This document shows positions 24,637-33,558 of a stretch of DNA of 64,000 nucleotides, piece by piece. The translations under genes were made by a program, and so were the position numbers. Numbering within the stretch: position 1 is the first letter of the stretch; every line of letters begins with the position of its first letter. The DNA is from an uncultured Collinsella sp. (GTDB taxonomy: Bacteria > Actinomycetota > Coriobacteriia > Coriobacteriales > Coriobacteriaceae): NCBI GenBank assembly GCA_958370785.1, contig CATXKN010000003.1, positions 1 through 64,000 on the forward strand. Direction: 5' to 3'. The notes under the pieces were generated by a model. That model had not been told where the DNA came from. It ran no database searches and saw only the letters and a program-made list of their open reading frames with translations.

Positions 24637-27441
24637 CTAGTTCAGCGCCTCTGCGCAGCGCTTGCAGATATGCGCGTGGCCGTTGTACTCGCCGACGGAG
24701 GTGCGGTAGTTCCAGCAACGGTCGCAGCACTCGCCCTCGGCAGCCTCGATAGCAACGGAAAGCTCCTCGCCCTGGGTCAGCTCAACATCGGAGACGATGT
24801 AGAACTCGGCCAGGTCGACAGCCTTGTCACCGGTCAACAGCGCGTACATCTCGGCGGGAACGACCGCCTTGACGCGGACCTGCTGGCTCTTAGTGAAAGT
24901 GCCGGCGGAGCGAGCATCCTCAAGGGCCTTGGTCACGGCGCTACGGAGCTCGAGCGAAGCCTCGAGCACGCCCTCAAACTCATTGGCCTCGTCGACCGTG
25001 ATAGGCGACTTGTACCAATCGAGCAGCGCGGCGTACTTCTGGTGATCGACGCAGCCGGCGGGCGCATAGGCCATGGCCTCGTCGACCGTATAGGACAGGA
25101 TCGGCTGCAGGTCGCGCATGAGCATCGAGAAGAGCTCGGCCAGCACGGTCTGGGCGCTGCGGCGCTCGAGCGAGCCGGGCTTGTCGCAGTACAGACGGTC
25201 CTTCAGGGCGTCGAGGTACACGTTGGAGAGCTCGGTAACCACGAAGTCGTAAAGCGCACGGTAGGCGCGTGGGAACTCGTAGCTGGCGTAGGCATCGTCG
25301 ACCTCGGCCTGAACCTGGGTCAGACGGGCAACCATGAGCTTGTCGAGCGGCAGCAGGTCGGCAAAGGCGACGCCGTCGGTCTCAGGCTCAAACTGACCCT
25401 CGAGCTCGGAGAGCAGGAAGCGCAGCGTGTTGCGGAAACGACGGTAGGCATCGGACGTACGAGCAAGGATCTCATGGTCGATGGACACGTCGGAGCTGGT
25501 ATCAACGGACGCAACCCACAGACGGATGATGTCGGCGCCCATCTCGTCGCAGACCTTGTTGGGGTCGATGACGTTGCCGAGCGACTTGGACATCTTACGG
25601 CCCTGGCCATCAAGCGTGAAGCCCTGCGAGACGACCGCCTTGTACGGAGCGTGGCCGTTGGCACCCACCGAGGTGAGCAGCGAGCTCTGGAACCAACCGC
25701 GGTGCTGGTCGGAGCCCTCGAGGTACACATCCGCCGGGTACTCAAGCTCGGGACGGTACTCGCAGACGGCCTTCCAAGACACGCCGGAGTCCCACCACAC
25801 GTCGAGGATGTCCTTATCGGCCTTGAGGTGATGGCCGCCGCACTTGGGGCAGACGCAGGCCTCGCCTAGGTAGCTCTCGGGAGCGTCGGTGAACCAGGCG
25901 TCGGAGCCCTTCTCGTGGAAGAGCTTGATGACGGCGTCGAGCGTGGCGTCGTTCATGACCTTCTCGCCGCAGTCGGCGCAGGTGTAGCTGGGGATGGGCA
26001 CGCCCCAGTTGCGCTGACGGCTGATGCACCAGTCGGGACGCTGCTCGACCATGGCGCCGATGCGGTTGGCCGCGTGGGCCGGATACCACTTGACGTTCTC
26101 GCGGACCTCTTTGCCAGCCTGCTCGCGCAAACCGGTCTTGTCCATCGAGACAAACCACTGGTCGGTGGCACGGAAGAGCACCGGGTGCTTGCAGCGCCAG
26201 CAGTGCGGATAGCTGTGCGTGATCTTCTTCTCGAGAACCAGGGTGCCGCGCTCGCGCAGGAACTCGATGATATGCGGGTTGGCCTCATCGGTATCCATAC
26301 CGCTGAAGGGGCCACCGGTGCCAAACTCCTCGCCGGTGTAGAACTTGCCGTCGTCATCGACCGGCATGCAGATGTCGGTGATGCCTTCCTTGAGGCACGC
26401 GAAGTAGTCGTCGACGCCGTGGCCGGGCGAGTTGTGGACGATACCGGTACCGTCATCGACACCGACGTAGTCGGCCAGCAGCGCCACGCCCTCAACACCG
26501 TCAAAGATCGGCTGCTTGTAGTGGATGTGGTGGAACGTCTCGGCGGGAACCACATAGGGCTCGCCGTCGACCATGACCGGGGTGTACTCCCAGCCAAACT
26601 CCTCGCAGCACTTGGGAGCCAGGTCCTCGAGCATGACCTCGGCACGGCCATCGTGCTCAACGGCGACATAGGCGGCGCCGGGCTTGAGGGAAACGGCCTG
26701 GTCGGAGGGGATAGTCCACGGCGTAGTCGTCCAGATGATAAAGTCGACCGGGCCGTCGAAGTTCTCGAGGCCGGCGGGCTTGGAGGTCATCTCAAAGCGC
26801 ACGAAGATGGAGGGGCTCGTCTCGTCGGAGTACTCGATCTCGGCCTCGGCCAGCGCGGTGTGGCAGTGCTTGCACCAGTGAACCGGCTTGTGGCCGCGAT
26901 AGATCATGCCCTTATCGAACATGGCCTTGAAGACCTCGATGTCGGCGGCATCATGCTGGTGATAGAGCGTCAGATAGGGGTTGTCCCAGTCGCCGAGCAC
27001 GCCCAGACGACGGAAACCAGCCTTCTGAAGCTCGATGTTCTCGACAGCGAACTCATTGCAGAGCTCGCGAATCTTGGCCGTGGGGGTCTGGTTGAACTTC
27101 TCGGTGCCGAGCTTCTCTTCGACCTTGTGCTCGATCGGCTGGCCGTGGCAGTCCCAACCGGGGACATAGGGAACTTCATAGCCCTGCATCATCCAGTAGC
27201 GGTTGATCATGTCCTTGGAGATCTTGTTCATGGCGTGGCCGATATGGATCGGGCCGTTGGCGTACGGAGGACCGTCGTGCAGCACGAACTTCTTGTGACC
27301 CTCGTTCTTCTTCAGAACCTGCTCGTAGACCTTGTTGTCCTGCCAGTCCTTGAGTCGCTTGGGCTCGGACTTGGAAAGACCGGCACGCATGGGAAAACCG
27401 GTCTTGGGCAGATTCATCGTCTGCTTGTACTCGTTTGCCAC
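24637..27441 (-). CDS. ileS: Isoleucine--tRNA ligase
   Basis: Class I synthetase of 934 residues with HIGH at 66-69, a CP1 editing domain (WTTTPWTIPSD, and DDGTGIVHNSPGHGVDD), KMSKS in GRKMSKSLGNVI, and a C-terminal zinc finger (CCDRCWNYR ... CKRC). The length and zinc tail are those of the bacterial mupirocin-sensitive type; resistance cannot be inferred. The start is GTG with AAAGGGG four bases upstream. Expression is controlled by a T-box leader. Confidence 0.97.
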   Translation of the reverse strand: MANEYKQTMNLPKTGFPMRAGLSKSEPKRLKDWQDNKVYEQVLKKNEGHKKFVLHDGPPYANGPIHIGHAMNKISKDMINRYWMMQGYEVPYVPGWDCHGQPIEHKVEEKLGTEKFNQTPTAKIRELCNEFAVENIELQKAGFRRLGVLGDWDNPYLTLYHQHDAADIEVFKAMFDKGMIYRGHKPVHWCKHCHTALAEAEIEYSDETSPSIFVRFEMTSKPAGLENFDGPVDFIIWTTTPWTIPSDQAVSLKPGAAYVAVEHDGRAEVMLEDLAPKCCEEFGWEYTPVMVDGEPYVVPAETFHHIHYKQPIFDGVEGVALLADYVGVDDGTGIVHNSPGHGVDDYFACLKEGITDICMPVDDDGKFYTGEEFGTGGPFSGMDTDEANPHIIEFLRERGTLVLEKKITHSYPHCWRCKHPVLFRATDQWFVSMDKTGLREQAGKEVRENVKWYPAHAANRIGAMVEQRPDWCISRQRNWGVPIPSYTCADCGEKVMNDATLDAVIKLFHEKGSDAWFTDAPESYLGEACVCPKCGGHHLKADKDILDVWWDSGVSWKAVCEYRPELEYPADVYLEGSDQHRGWFQSSLLTSVGANGHAPYKAVVSQGFTLDGQGRKMSKSLGNVIDPNKVCDEMGADIIRLWVASVDTSSDVSIDHEILARTSDAYRRFRNTLRFLLSELEGQFEPETDGVAFADLLPLDKLMVARLTQVQAEVDDAYASYEFPRAYRALYDFVVTELSNVYLDALKDRLYCDKPGSLERRSAQTVLAELFSMLMRDLQPILSYTVDEAMAYAPAGCVDHQKYAALLDWYKSPITVDEANEFEGVLEASLELRSAVTKALEDARSAGTFTKSQQVRVKAVVPAEMYALLTGDKAVDLAEFYIVSDVELTQGEELSVAIEAAEGECCDRCWNYRTSVGEYNGHAHICKRCAEALN

Positions 27442-27483
27442 GGTACCCCTTTCATGTCATGGGCGCACACGCCCGTTGGGCAC

Positions 27484-27790
27484 CAAAAAAGCGCCCGTCC
27501 CTACAAGCTGGGACGAAGCGCCACAAAACGAGCTGTACGCCCGCAAAAGCTCTTCGTTTAACCACCCAGCTTAGATGCCCTCGCCCGCGTATTCGCGCGC
27601 TCGCATCCGTTACTCGGCTGGCCTGTATCGACGACCACCTCGGCGATATCTACTAAGACGTGCCTGCGCGGCACGTCCGTTGGGACCGCAGCTCCGGGGT
27701 GATATTCATCGGTCGCATGCACGGGTTCTCAGCGCTCCCCGCTCTCTGTGGCATGCGGACGGCCGACTACTCGTCCCCATCAACGCTTAT
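27484..27790 (-). ncRNA. T-box riboswitch, isoleucine-specific (ileS leader)
   Basis: On the minus strand, stem I shows the GACGAGTAG entry, an AGAGAG box (complement of 27742-27747), a GCTGAGA motif, and a specifier loop reading GAATATCACCCCGGAG. The Ile codon AUC is the complement of 27701-27703. The T-box end carries GGGTGGT, whose UGGU (complement of 27561-27564) matches the tRNA-Ile ACCA end. The antiterminator pairs 27565-27572 with 27505-27512. The competing terminator pairs 27510-27521 with 27491-27501, then six U residues (27490-27485). The bases after UGGU read UAAACG rather than the usual ACCGCG. Uncharged tRNA-Ile is expected to raise ileS transcription. Confidence 0.88.
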
Positions 27791-27797
27791 GCGGAGT

Positions 27798-27803
27798 ATG
27801 CTA
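27798..27803 (-). promoter_or_regulatory. -10 box of the ileS leader
   Basis: TAGCAT (complement of 27798-27803) lies just upstream of the T-box stem I. No convincing -35 box sits at 16-18 bases. Confidence 0.4.
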
Positions 27804-27927
27804 GCACGTTCCGCGCCGGCGAAAAACCCTCAACACTGGTTTTATACGTTCGAAATTTCTCGCTATTACAGCCCTTCTCTAGGAGCAAAATACCTGAAAG
27901 CACTTTATCGAACGAAAGAAGGTTGCT

Positions 27928-29010
27928 ATGCGCACGATTGGAATGAGCGACTACACCGTTGGCGAGGATTGCTTTACCGAGCTGCCCGCCGCACTGGCGG
28001 AGTACGGCGCAAAGAAGGTCGCCATCATTGGCGGCAAGCGAGCCCTGGCTGCAGCGCTGCCAGGCATCGAGGCGGCGCTTGAAGGTACCGATGTCGAAAT
28101 TCTAGAGACGCGCGTCTATGGCACCAACAGTACGCGTGCCAATATCGCCAAGGTCGTGAACTCCCCTGCCTGCCAGGAGGCTGATGTTCTTATCGCCTGC
28201 GGCGGCGGCAAGGCGCTCGACACCGTCAAGACGGCGGCCATCGAGCTCAAGAAGATCGTCTTCACTGTCCCGACGATCTGTTCCAACTGCTCCGCCGCGA
28301 CCGCCATTGCCGTCGTGTACAACGACGACGGCTCGCTCGAGGGCTATTCGTACCCCAACCGACCGGCGCACATCTTCATCAACCCCAAGATCATCGCCGA
28401 GGCTCCGGCGGAGTACTTCTGGGCCGGCGTGGGTGATGCCCTGTCCAAGCAGCCCGAGGTCGAGTACGCAACGAGCGCCGGTAATTTGGAGCACACCGCC
28501 GGTCTTGGCCTGGCGCTTGCCCACACCTGCTCCGAGCCGCTGTTTACCTATGGCGTCCAGGGTCTTGAGGACGTGCGCCAGGACCTGTCGAGCGAGGCCG
28601 TCAAGCAAATCGCACTCGATATCGTGGTCAATACGGGCTATGTCTCGAACCTGACGAACCAGAACGATTACTACTACAACTCGAGCGTGGCGCACGCATT
28701 CTACAACGCCACCTGCAGCATTCCGCGCGAGGGCACCTACCTGCACGGCGAGGTCGTGAGCCTCGGCGTGCTCGTGCTGTTTGCCTATACGGGCGATACT
28801 GAGAACCTGAAGCGCTACGCCGCCTTTAACAAGCAAATGGGCCTGCCTGTGACGCTGGAGCAGGTCGGGCTTTCCGAGTCCGATATCCCGGCCCTGTGCG
28901 AGTACGCGCACGCCACCAACGAGTGGAAGCAGGGCAACCCGGAGCCCTTCACCGACGAGAAGTTCGCCGCCGCCATCAAGGCCGCCAACGCCTACGGCCA
29001 CACGCTCTAG
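27928..29010 (+). CDS. gldA: Iron-containing alcohol dehydrogenase, glycerol-dehydrogenase type
   Basis: A 360-residue NAD-dependent polyol dehydrogenase of the GldA group. The nucleotide motif GGGK is at 92-95. Metal ligands are visible as Asp170 (WAGVGDALSK), His256 (SVAHAFYNA) and His273 (YLHGEVVSLG). It would oxidise glycerol to dihydroxyacetone, but related enzymes use other diols. GAAGG precedes the ATG by five bases. No dha or glp genes are adjacent; it is divergent from the ileS T-box unit and has its own promoter region (27804-27927) and terminator. Confidence 0.83.
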   Translation: MRTIGMSDYTVGEDCFTELPAALAEYGAKKVAIIGGKRALAAALPGIEAALEGTDVEILETRVYGTNSTRANIAKVVNSPACQEADVLIACGGGKALDTVKTAAIELKKIVFTVPTICSNCSAATAIAVVYNDDGSLEGYSYPNRPAHIFINPKIIAEAPAEYFWAGVGDALSKQPEVEYATSAGNLEHTAGLGLALAHTCSEPLFTYGVQGLEDVRQDLSSEAVKQIALDIVVNTGYVSNLTNQNDYYYNSSVAHAFYNATCSIPREGTYLHGEVVSLGVLVLFAYTGDTENLKRYAAFNKQMGLPVTLEQVGLSESDIPALCEYAHATNEWKQGNPEPFTDEKFAAAIKAANAYGHTL

Positions 29011-29017
29011 GACTGGT

Positions 29018-29062
29018 CAAAAACCACCACAAAGGGGACAGGCACCTTTGTGGTGGTTTTTT
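29018..29062. terminator. Bidirectional terminator between gldA and the DUF523 gene
   Basis: A 14-base stem (29022-29035 with 29045-29058) with a nine-base loop, flanked by A- and T-runs on both sides. The minus-strand stop of the DUF523 gene lies within its T-run. It shares its arm sequence with the hairpin at 21384-21419. Confidence 0.85.
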
Positions 29063-29516
29063 ATTGCTCCAGCATGCTGGGATCGAACTCGCTAGCCGGA
29101 ATCACGCGGTACCCGTGACGCAGCAGCAGGTCGACGAAAACACCGTTGCCCGGAGTGAGCGTGCCGCTGAAGGTTCCGTCGTAGATACGGCCGACGCCGC
29201 ACGAGGGACTGCGATCTTGCAGGATGCACGCGACTATCTCTTCCGGTCCGCCTGCCTGCTCGCACATATCGAGCGCGCGTTGAGCGCCCAGGCGAAACTC
29301 GCGATCGACCGACACGCCCTCGCAGGTACGGACCTCGCCGTTCACAATCTCGGACGGCTTGCGCGGCGTGGGCAGGCCGCCAAAGACCTCAGGGCACACC
29401 AAGAGTACCTCGGTCCCTGTGCGTTCGTACGCTTCGACCAGCTCGCGATGGTAGTTATCGAGCCCGTTATACTTGCAGTTCTCGCCCATCAAACAGGCGC
29501 TCACCACGATCTTCAT
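29061..29516 (-). CDS. DUF523 family protein
   Basis: A 151-residue DUF523 protein, starting MKIVVSACLMGENCKYNG with the family Cys pair, and containing CPEVFGGLPTPRKPSE and LQDRSPSCGVG. The conserved cysteines suggest metal or Fe-S binding; biochemical function is unknown. Related domains occur fused to thiouridine-type proteins. The ATG at 29516 has GGGAG upstream. A monocistronic unit, convergent with gldA. Confidence 0.85.
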   Translation of the reverse strand: MKIVVSACLMGENCKYNGLDNYHRELVEAYERTGTEVLLVCPEVFGGLPTPRKPSEIVNGEVRTCEGVSVDREFRLGAQRALDMCEQAGGPEEIVACILQDRSPSCGVGRIYDGTFSGTLTPGNGVFVDLLLRHGYRVIPASEFDPSMLEQ

Positions 29517-29534
29517 ATACAACTCTCCCTACGC

Positions 29535-29571
29535 AAAACGCCCCATTTGAGATGGACACTCAAATGGGGCG
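29535..29571 (-). terminator. Intrinsic terminator after ftsH
   Basis: A 13-base stem (29539-29551 with 29559-29571, CGCCCCATTTGAG and complement), seven-base loop, U-run on the minus strand. Confidence 0.8.
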
Positions 29572-29592
29572 ATTGAGACTGCGCAACTAGTA

Positions 29593-31485
29593 TTAATGCT
29601 GCTTCGGCATCAGCGGATTCTCGCGCGTGAGGAGATTCATAAACTCCTCGCCCGTGATCGTCTCCTTCTTGTACAGATAACGAGCCAGCTCGTGGAGCTT
29701 AAACTTGTTCTCCTTCAGAATCTGCAGAGCGCGGTCGTGCGCATCCTCGATCAGCTTGGCGACAATCGCGTCCACACGTTCGGCCGTACCGGGGGCGCAG
29801 GTGAGCGACGTGTCCTGGTTGAGATACGCATTCTGGACGGTACCGAGCGCCATCATGCCAAACTCATCGGACATACCAAAGCGCGTCACCATGTTGCGGG
29901 CGAGCTTGGTTGCTTGCTCGATATCGTTGGCTGCGCCGGTCGTCATCTCGCCAAAGATGAGCTCCTCGGCGGCACGTCCGCCGCAGTAGACGGCGAGCTT
30001 GTCCAGGACCTCCTGACGTGTGGTCAGGAAGCGCTCATCCTCCTCGACCTGCATGGTGTAGCCCAGAGCACCGCTCGTGCGCGGCACGATGGTGATCTTC
30101 GTGACCGGCGCAGAGCCCTTCTGGCGAGCGGCAACGATGGCATGACCGATCTCGTGATAAGAAACGACCTGCTTCTCGTGGTCGGACAGCACCGTGGACT
30201 TGCGCTGCTGACCGGCGATGACGACCTCCACCGACTCCTCAAAATCGTCCTGCGTGGCGCGCTTGCGACCCTCGCGGACGGCACGCAGCGCGCCCTCGTT
30301 GATGATGTTGGCCAGGTCGGCGCCCGAGGCACCGGGCGTGGCGCGGGCAATCGCGGTCAGGTCAATCGGCGGCTGCGTCTTCACGCTCTTGGCATGCAGC
30401 TCGAGGATGTTCTTACGGCCGGTCAGATCGGGCAGCTCAACAGGGATACGGCGGTCAAAACGACCGGGGCGCAACAGGGCCGGGTCAAGGCTGTCCGGAC
30501 GGTTGGTAGCAGCGAGGACGACAATACCCTTGTGGTTATCGAAGCCGTCCATCTCGGTCAGCAGCTGGTTGAGCGTCTGCTCGCGCTCGTCGTTGCCGCT
30601 AAAGCCGCCGCCATCGCGCTTCTTGCCGATGGTATCAATCTCATCGATAAAGACGATGCACGGGGCCTTTTCCTTGGCCTGCTTAAACAGGTCGCGAACT
30701 TTAGCGGCACCGCGGCCGACGAACATCTCGACGAACTCAGAACCAGAAATACTAAAGAACGGCACGCCCGCCTCGCCGGCCACAGCCTTGGCAAGCAGGG
30801 TTTTACCAGTACCCGGAGGGCCGACAAGCAGAGCACCACGCGGCAGCTTGGCGCCGATCTCCTCGTAGCGCTGCGGCTTCTCCAGAAAGTCAACGACCTC
30901 CTTGAGGGACTCCTTGGCCTCTTCCTGGCCGGCGACATCCTTAAAGGTCACGCCCACGTCCTTGGAGGCGATCACGCGCGCGCCGGACTTGCCCAGTCCA
31001 CCGCCGCCAAAACCACCGCCGCCAAAGTTCATCGACGGACCGTCATCGCCCATGGCCTTCTTCATGCGGCGGTTGAGCCACCAGCCGATCAGGAAGAAAA
31101 TCGCAATGGGAAGAATGAGGGTGAGCAGGTAGTAGGTCATCAGACCCGAGTTCTTATCGGGAACGACCGACTCCAGCGAGGCGCCAGATTCAAGCACGCG
31201 ATCGGTAAAGCCCGCGTCATTCGGAACACCGGTCGTCTTGTAGGCGATGTTCTCGTCCTCGCCCTTCTTGGTGTAATAAATCGTGTAATCGTCCGTGTTG
31301 TACTCGACCTTGTCGACACTCTTCTTATCGAGCGCTTTGACAAACGTTGAGTAATCGGTCTTCGTAATCTGCTGCGTGTGACCGATGTTGGGGAACAGAA
31401 CGGTCGAGAGCACGAGGTAGACGACGAAGGCGATGAGCACGTAGAGGATCATATTCCGTCTACGTTTGTTGTCATCCATCTCCAT
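29593..31485 (-). CDS. ftsH: ATP-dependent zinc metalloprotease FtsH
   Basis: A membrane-bound AAA+ protease degrading misassembled membrane proteins and regulators. Membrane segments lie at about 11-31 and 117-136, with an extracytoplasmic domain between. Then come a Gly-rich linker, Walker A GPPGTGKT (222-229), Walker B IVFIDEID, the SRH region, and the zinc site HEIGH (444-448, where HEAGH is commoner). The product is 630 residues from the ATG at 31485 (GGAG nine bases upstream); ATGs at 31500 and 31479 are in frame. Its usual neighbours tilS and hpt are not here. Confidence 0.96.
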   Translation of the reverse strand: MEMDDNKRRRNMILYVLIAFVVYLVLSTVLFPNIGHTQQITKTDYSTFVKALDKKSVDKVEYNTDDYTIYYTKKGEDENIAYKTTGVPNDAGFTDRVLESGASLESVVPDKNSGLMTYYLLTLILPIAIFFLIGWWLNRRMKKAMGDDGPSMNFGGGGFGGGGLGKSGARVIASKDVGVTFKDVAGQEEAKESLKEVVDFLEKPQRYEEIGAKLPRGALLVGPPGTGKTLLAKAVAGEAGVPFFSISGSEFVEMFVGRGAAKVRDLFKQAKEKAPCIVFIDEIDTIGKKRDGGGFSGNDEREQTLNQLLTEMDGFDNHKGIVVLAATNRPDSLDPALLRPGRFDRRIPVELPDLTGRKNILELHAKSVKTQPPIDLTAIARATPGASGADLANIINEGALRAVREGRKRATQDDFEESVEVVIAGQQRKSTVLSDHEKQVVSYHEIGHAIVAARQKGSAPVTKITIVPRTSGALGYTMQVEEDERFLTTRQEVLDKLAVYCGGRAAEELIFGEMTTGAANDIEQATKLARNMVTRFGMSDEFGMMALGTVQNAYLNQDTSLTCAPGTAERVDAIVAKLIEDAHDRALQILKENKFKLHELARYLYKKETITGEEFMNLLTRENPLMPKQH

Positions 31486-31577
31486 CTGCTTGAACTCCAT
31501 CTACTGGGGTTGATAATCTTTTCTAGAATACCCAACCCGGACGGCGATAAACCGACGCCGGGCACGAAAGGACAGAG

Positions 31578-32063
31578 ATGGCATCACTGGAAGTCGGCAA
31601 GGTTCAAATCTATACGGGCGACGGCAAGGGCAAGACGACGGCTGCGCTGGGACTCGCGCTGCGCGCCACGGGCTATGGACTTAACGTGCTCATGCTTCAG
31701 TTTGCCAAGAAGCTGCACTGCGCCGAACATGATGCGGCGCCGCGCCTGGGGCTGCGTATTGTGCAGGCCGATCGCGACACGCCCGAGGCTTGCGCCGCAC
31801 AGATCATGGAGCTCGCACGCGAACAGATTAGCCAGGTCGACGTGCTGATCTTGGATGAGCTGGGGGAAGCCATGCGACGGGGCTTTGTGACGCGCGAAGA
31901 TGTCGAAGCGTTGATCGCGATGAAACCGACCGCCACGGAACTCGTACTCACCGGCCGCGGCTTGCTGCCCCTCGCCGACCTTGCCGACCTAGTAACCGAA
32001 ATGCGCCCCGTCAAACACTACTTCGACGAAGGCCTCCTAGCCCGCCAAGGCATCGAATACTAG
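31578..32063 (+). CDS. Corrinoid (cob(I)alamin) adenosyltransferase, BtuR/CobO type
   Basis: A 161-residue ATP:corrinoid adenosyltransferase that adds the 5'-deoxyadenosyl group to cob(I)alamin. The P-loop is GDGKGKTTAALG (about 14-25). The family motifs VLILDELGEA and LVLTGRGLLPLADLADLVTEM are visible. It has the compact size of BtuR/CobO. AAAGGA lies five bases before the ATG. No cobalamin riboswitch or other cob genes are seen; the upstream gap to ftsH is 92 bases and holds its promoter. Confidence 0.88.
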   Translation: MASLEVGKVQIYTGDGKGKTTAALGLALRATGYGLNVLMLQFAKKLHCAEHDAAPRLGLRIVQADRDTPEACAAQIMELAREQISQVDVLILDELGEAMRRGFVTREDVEALIAMKPTATELVLTGRGLLPLADLADLVTEMRPVKHYFDEGLLARQGIEY

Positions 32064-32089
32064 CCATTGCGGACGTCCCCAATGGCTAG
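32060..32089. repeat. Palindrome spanning both stop codons of convergent genes
   Basis: Ten-base arms CTAGCCATTG (32060-32069) and CAATGGCTAG (32080-32089) flank GGACGTCCC. The adenosyltransferase stop TAG (32061-32063) and the MATE gene stop (complement of 32086-32088) both lie in the arms. No U-run follows, so it is a weak terminator candidate. It resembles the palindrome at 24590-24634. Confidence 0.75.
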
Positions 32090-33435
32090 GCAGTGGCGCG
32101 GCCTAGCCAGTTGCCGCTGTGATGGTAGACGGTGAACATCATGGCGGTGATTACCCAGGTTACGGGGTAGACCAGCAGCAGGTGCTCAAGCGACGGATCG
32201 AACGGCATAATCGCAAACACCCAGATCACCCTGAGCACGACGGTGCCAAAAATCGTGAGCAGCATGGGCTGCAAGCTCACGCCGGCGCCGCGAATGGATC
32301 CCGACGCGTTCTCGATAATCGAGAAAATCGCATAGAACGGCGCAATGAAGTGGAGGATGGTCGTGGTGTACGCCGAAATCGAAGCATCGTCGACAAACAG
32401 ACGTGAAAACGGACCGGAGAACACCAGCAGCACGGCAGACAGGCCACCAATGAGCATAAACGACAGCACGAGCGACGTATGGTAGCCCTTGCGCATGCGA
32501 TCGTAATTGCGCGCACCAAAGTTCTGCGCCGAGAACGTGGTGATCGACACGCCAAGCGCCTCGGTCACCATCCAGATAATGCCGTCCAGGCGGCCGGAAA
32601 GACCCCAAGCGGTCGTGACATCGGCACCAAACGAGTTGACCGACACCTGAATCAAAACGTTGGAAATCGAATACGCAGCAGACTGAAAGCCAAGCGGCAG
32701 ACCACACGAGATCATGCTCTTACAAATGCCAGGATCAATGCCGAGTTTGGACAGTGAAAGCCGCCACGCACCCGGTGCGTGCATCATACGAATCACGATC
32801 ATCGTGGCGTTGGAGAAAATGGTCAGCGCCACCGCGATGCCGCAGCCCAGAGCCTCCATATGCAGCACGGCAACGAAGATGACATCCAACACCGCATTAA
32901 CAAGGCAGCCGGAAGCGATGATCACAGCAGGCCCGCGCGTGTCGCCCACGGCGCGCAGCAATGCCGTTCCCATATTGAGCAGCAGCGCCGCAACCATGGC
33001 GGCAAAATAGCAACGGGCATAGGCCACGCCCTCGGCCAATAGTTCATGCGGCGTGTTCATAAGCACCAGCATGGGCTCAACGAACACTATGCCAAGAATC
33101 GAGAAAACGATACCGCCCACCAGCGCGAGCGTCATGGCCGTATGGACCGATCGGCTCAGGCGCTCGTCATCGTGCTGGCCAAAAAACTGGCCCGTAATGA
33201 CCGCGCAGCCGGCACCGACGCCGACACAAAAGCCGATGCAGAGCTCTGTAAGCACCATCGTGGCCTGAATGCCACCCAGCGCGAGCTTGCCGCCAAACTG
33301 ACCGACGATATAGGTACCGATAAGCGTGTATGCCTGCTGAAAGAACGAACTAAAGAAAATGGGAACGCACAGCGACAGCAGCTGCTGCCAAATGACACCC
33401 TGCGTTACATCGATAGCCGTAGATTTCTTAGCCAC
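32086..33435 (-). CDS. MATE-family multidrug efflux transporter
   Basis: A 449-residue MATE protein with twelve membrane segments in two pseudo-repeats. The opening QQLLSLCVPIFFSSFFQQAYTLI and FGADVTTAWGLSGRL are typical of the NorM/DinF bacterial group. It exports cationic drugs or metabolites with Na+ or H+. The start is GTG with a good GGAGG site four bases away. A single-gene unit, convergent with the adenosyltransferase gene. Confidence 0.88.
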   Translation of the reverse strand: MAKKSTAIDVTQGVIWQQLLSLCVPIFFSSFFQQAYTLIGTYIVGQFGGKLALGGIQATMVLTELCIGFCVGVGAGCAVITGQFFGQHDDERLSRSVHTAMTLALVGGIVFSILGIVFVEPMLVLMNTPHELLAEGVAYARCYFAAMVAALLLNMGTALLRAVGDTRGPAVIIASGCLVNAVLDVIFVAVLHMEALGCGIAVALTIFSNATMIVIRMMHAPGAWRLSLSKLGIDPGICKSMISCGLPLGFQSAAYSISNVLIQVSVNSFGADVTTAWGLSGRLDGIIWMVTEALGVSITTFSAQNFGARNYDRMRKGYHTSLVLSFMLIGGLSAVLLVFSGPFSRLFVDDASISAYTTTILHFIAPFYAIFSIIENASGSIRGAGVSLQPMLLTIFGTVVLRVIWVFAIMPFDPSLEHLLLVYPVTWVITAMMFTVYHHSGNWLGRATA

Positions 33436-33558
33436 ACGCCCTCCCCACTAGCGTACGTCATACAACAAAACATCAATTGAACGACAAAGCCATTATCAGC
33501 TTAACACCAACCGAAGGCAGCAGAAACGCCCTTGGCGGCAAACCTCGAGAGCACCCCG

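Noticed and set aside
27575..28082. Plus-strand ORFs overlapping the T-box leader
   Set aside because: They lie antisense to a structured RNA or out of frame with gldA, without ribosome sites or motifs.
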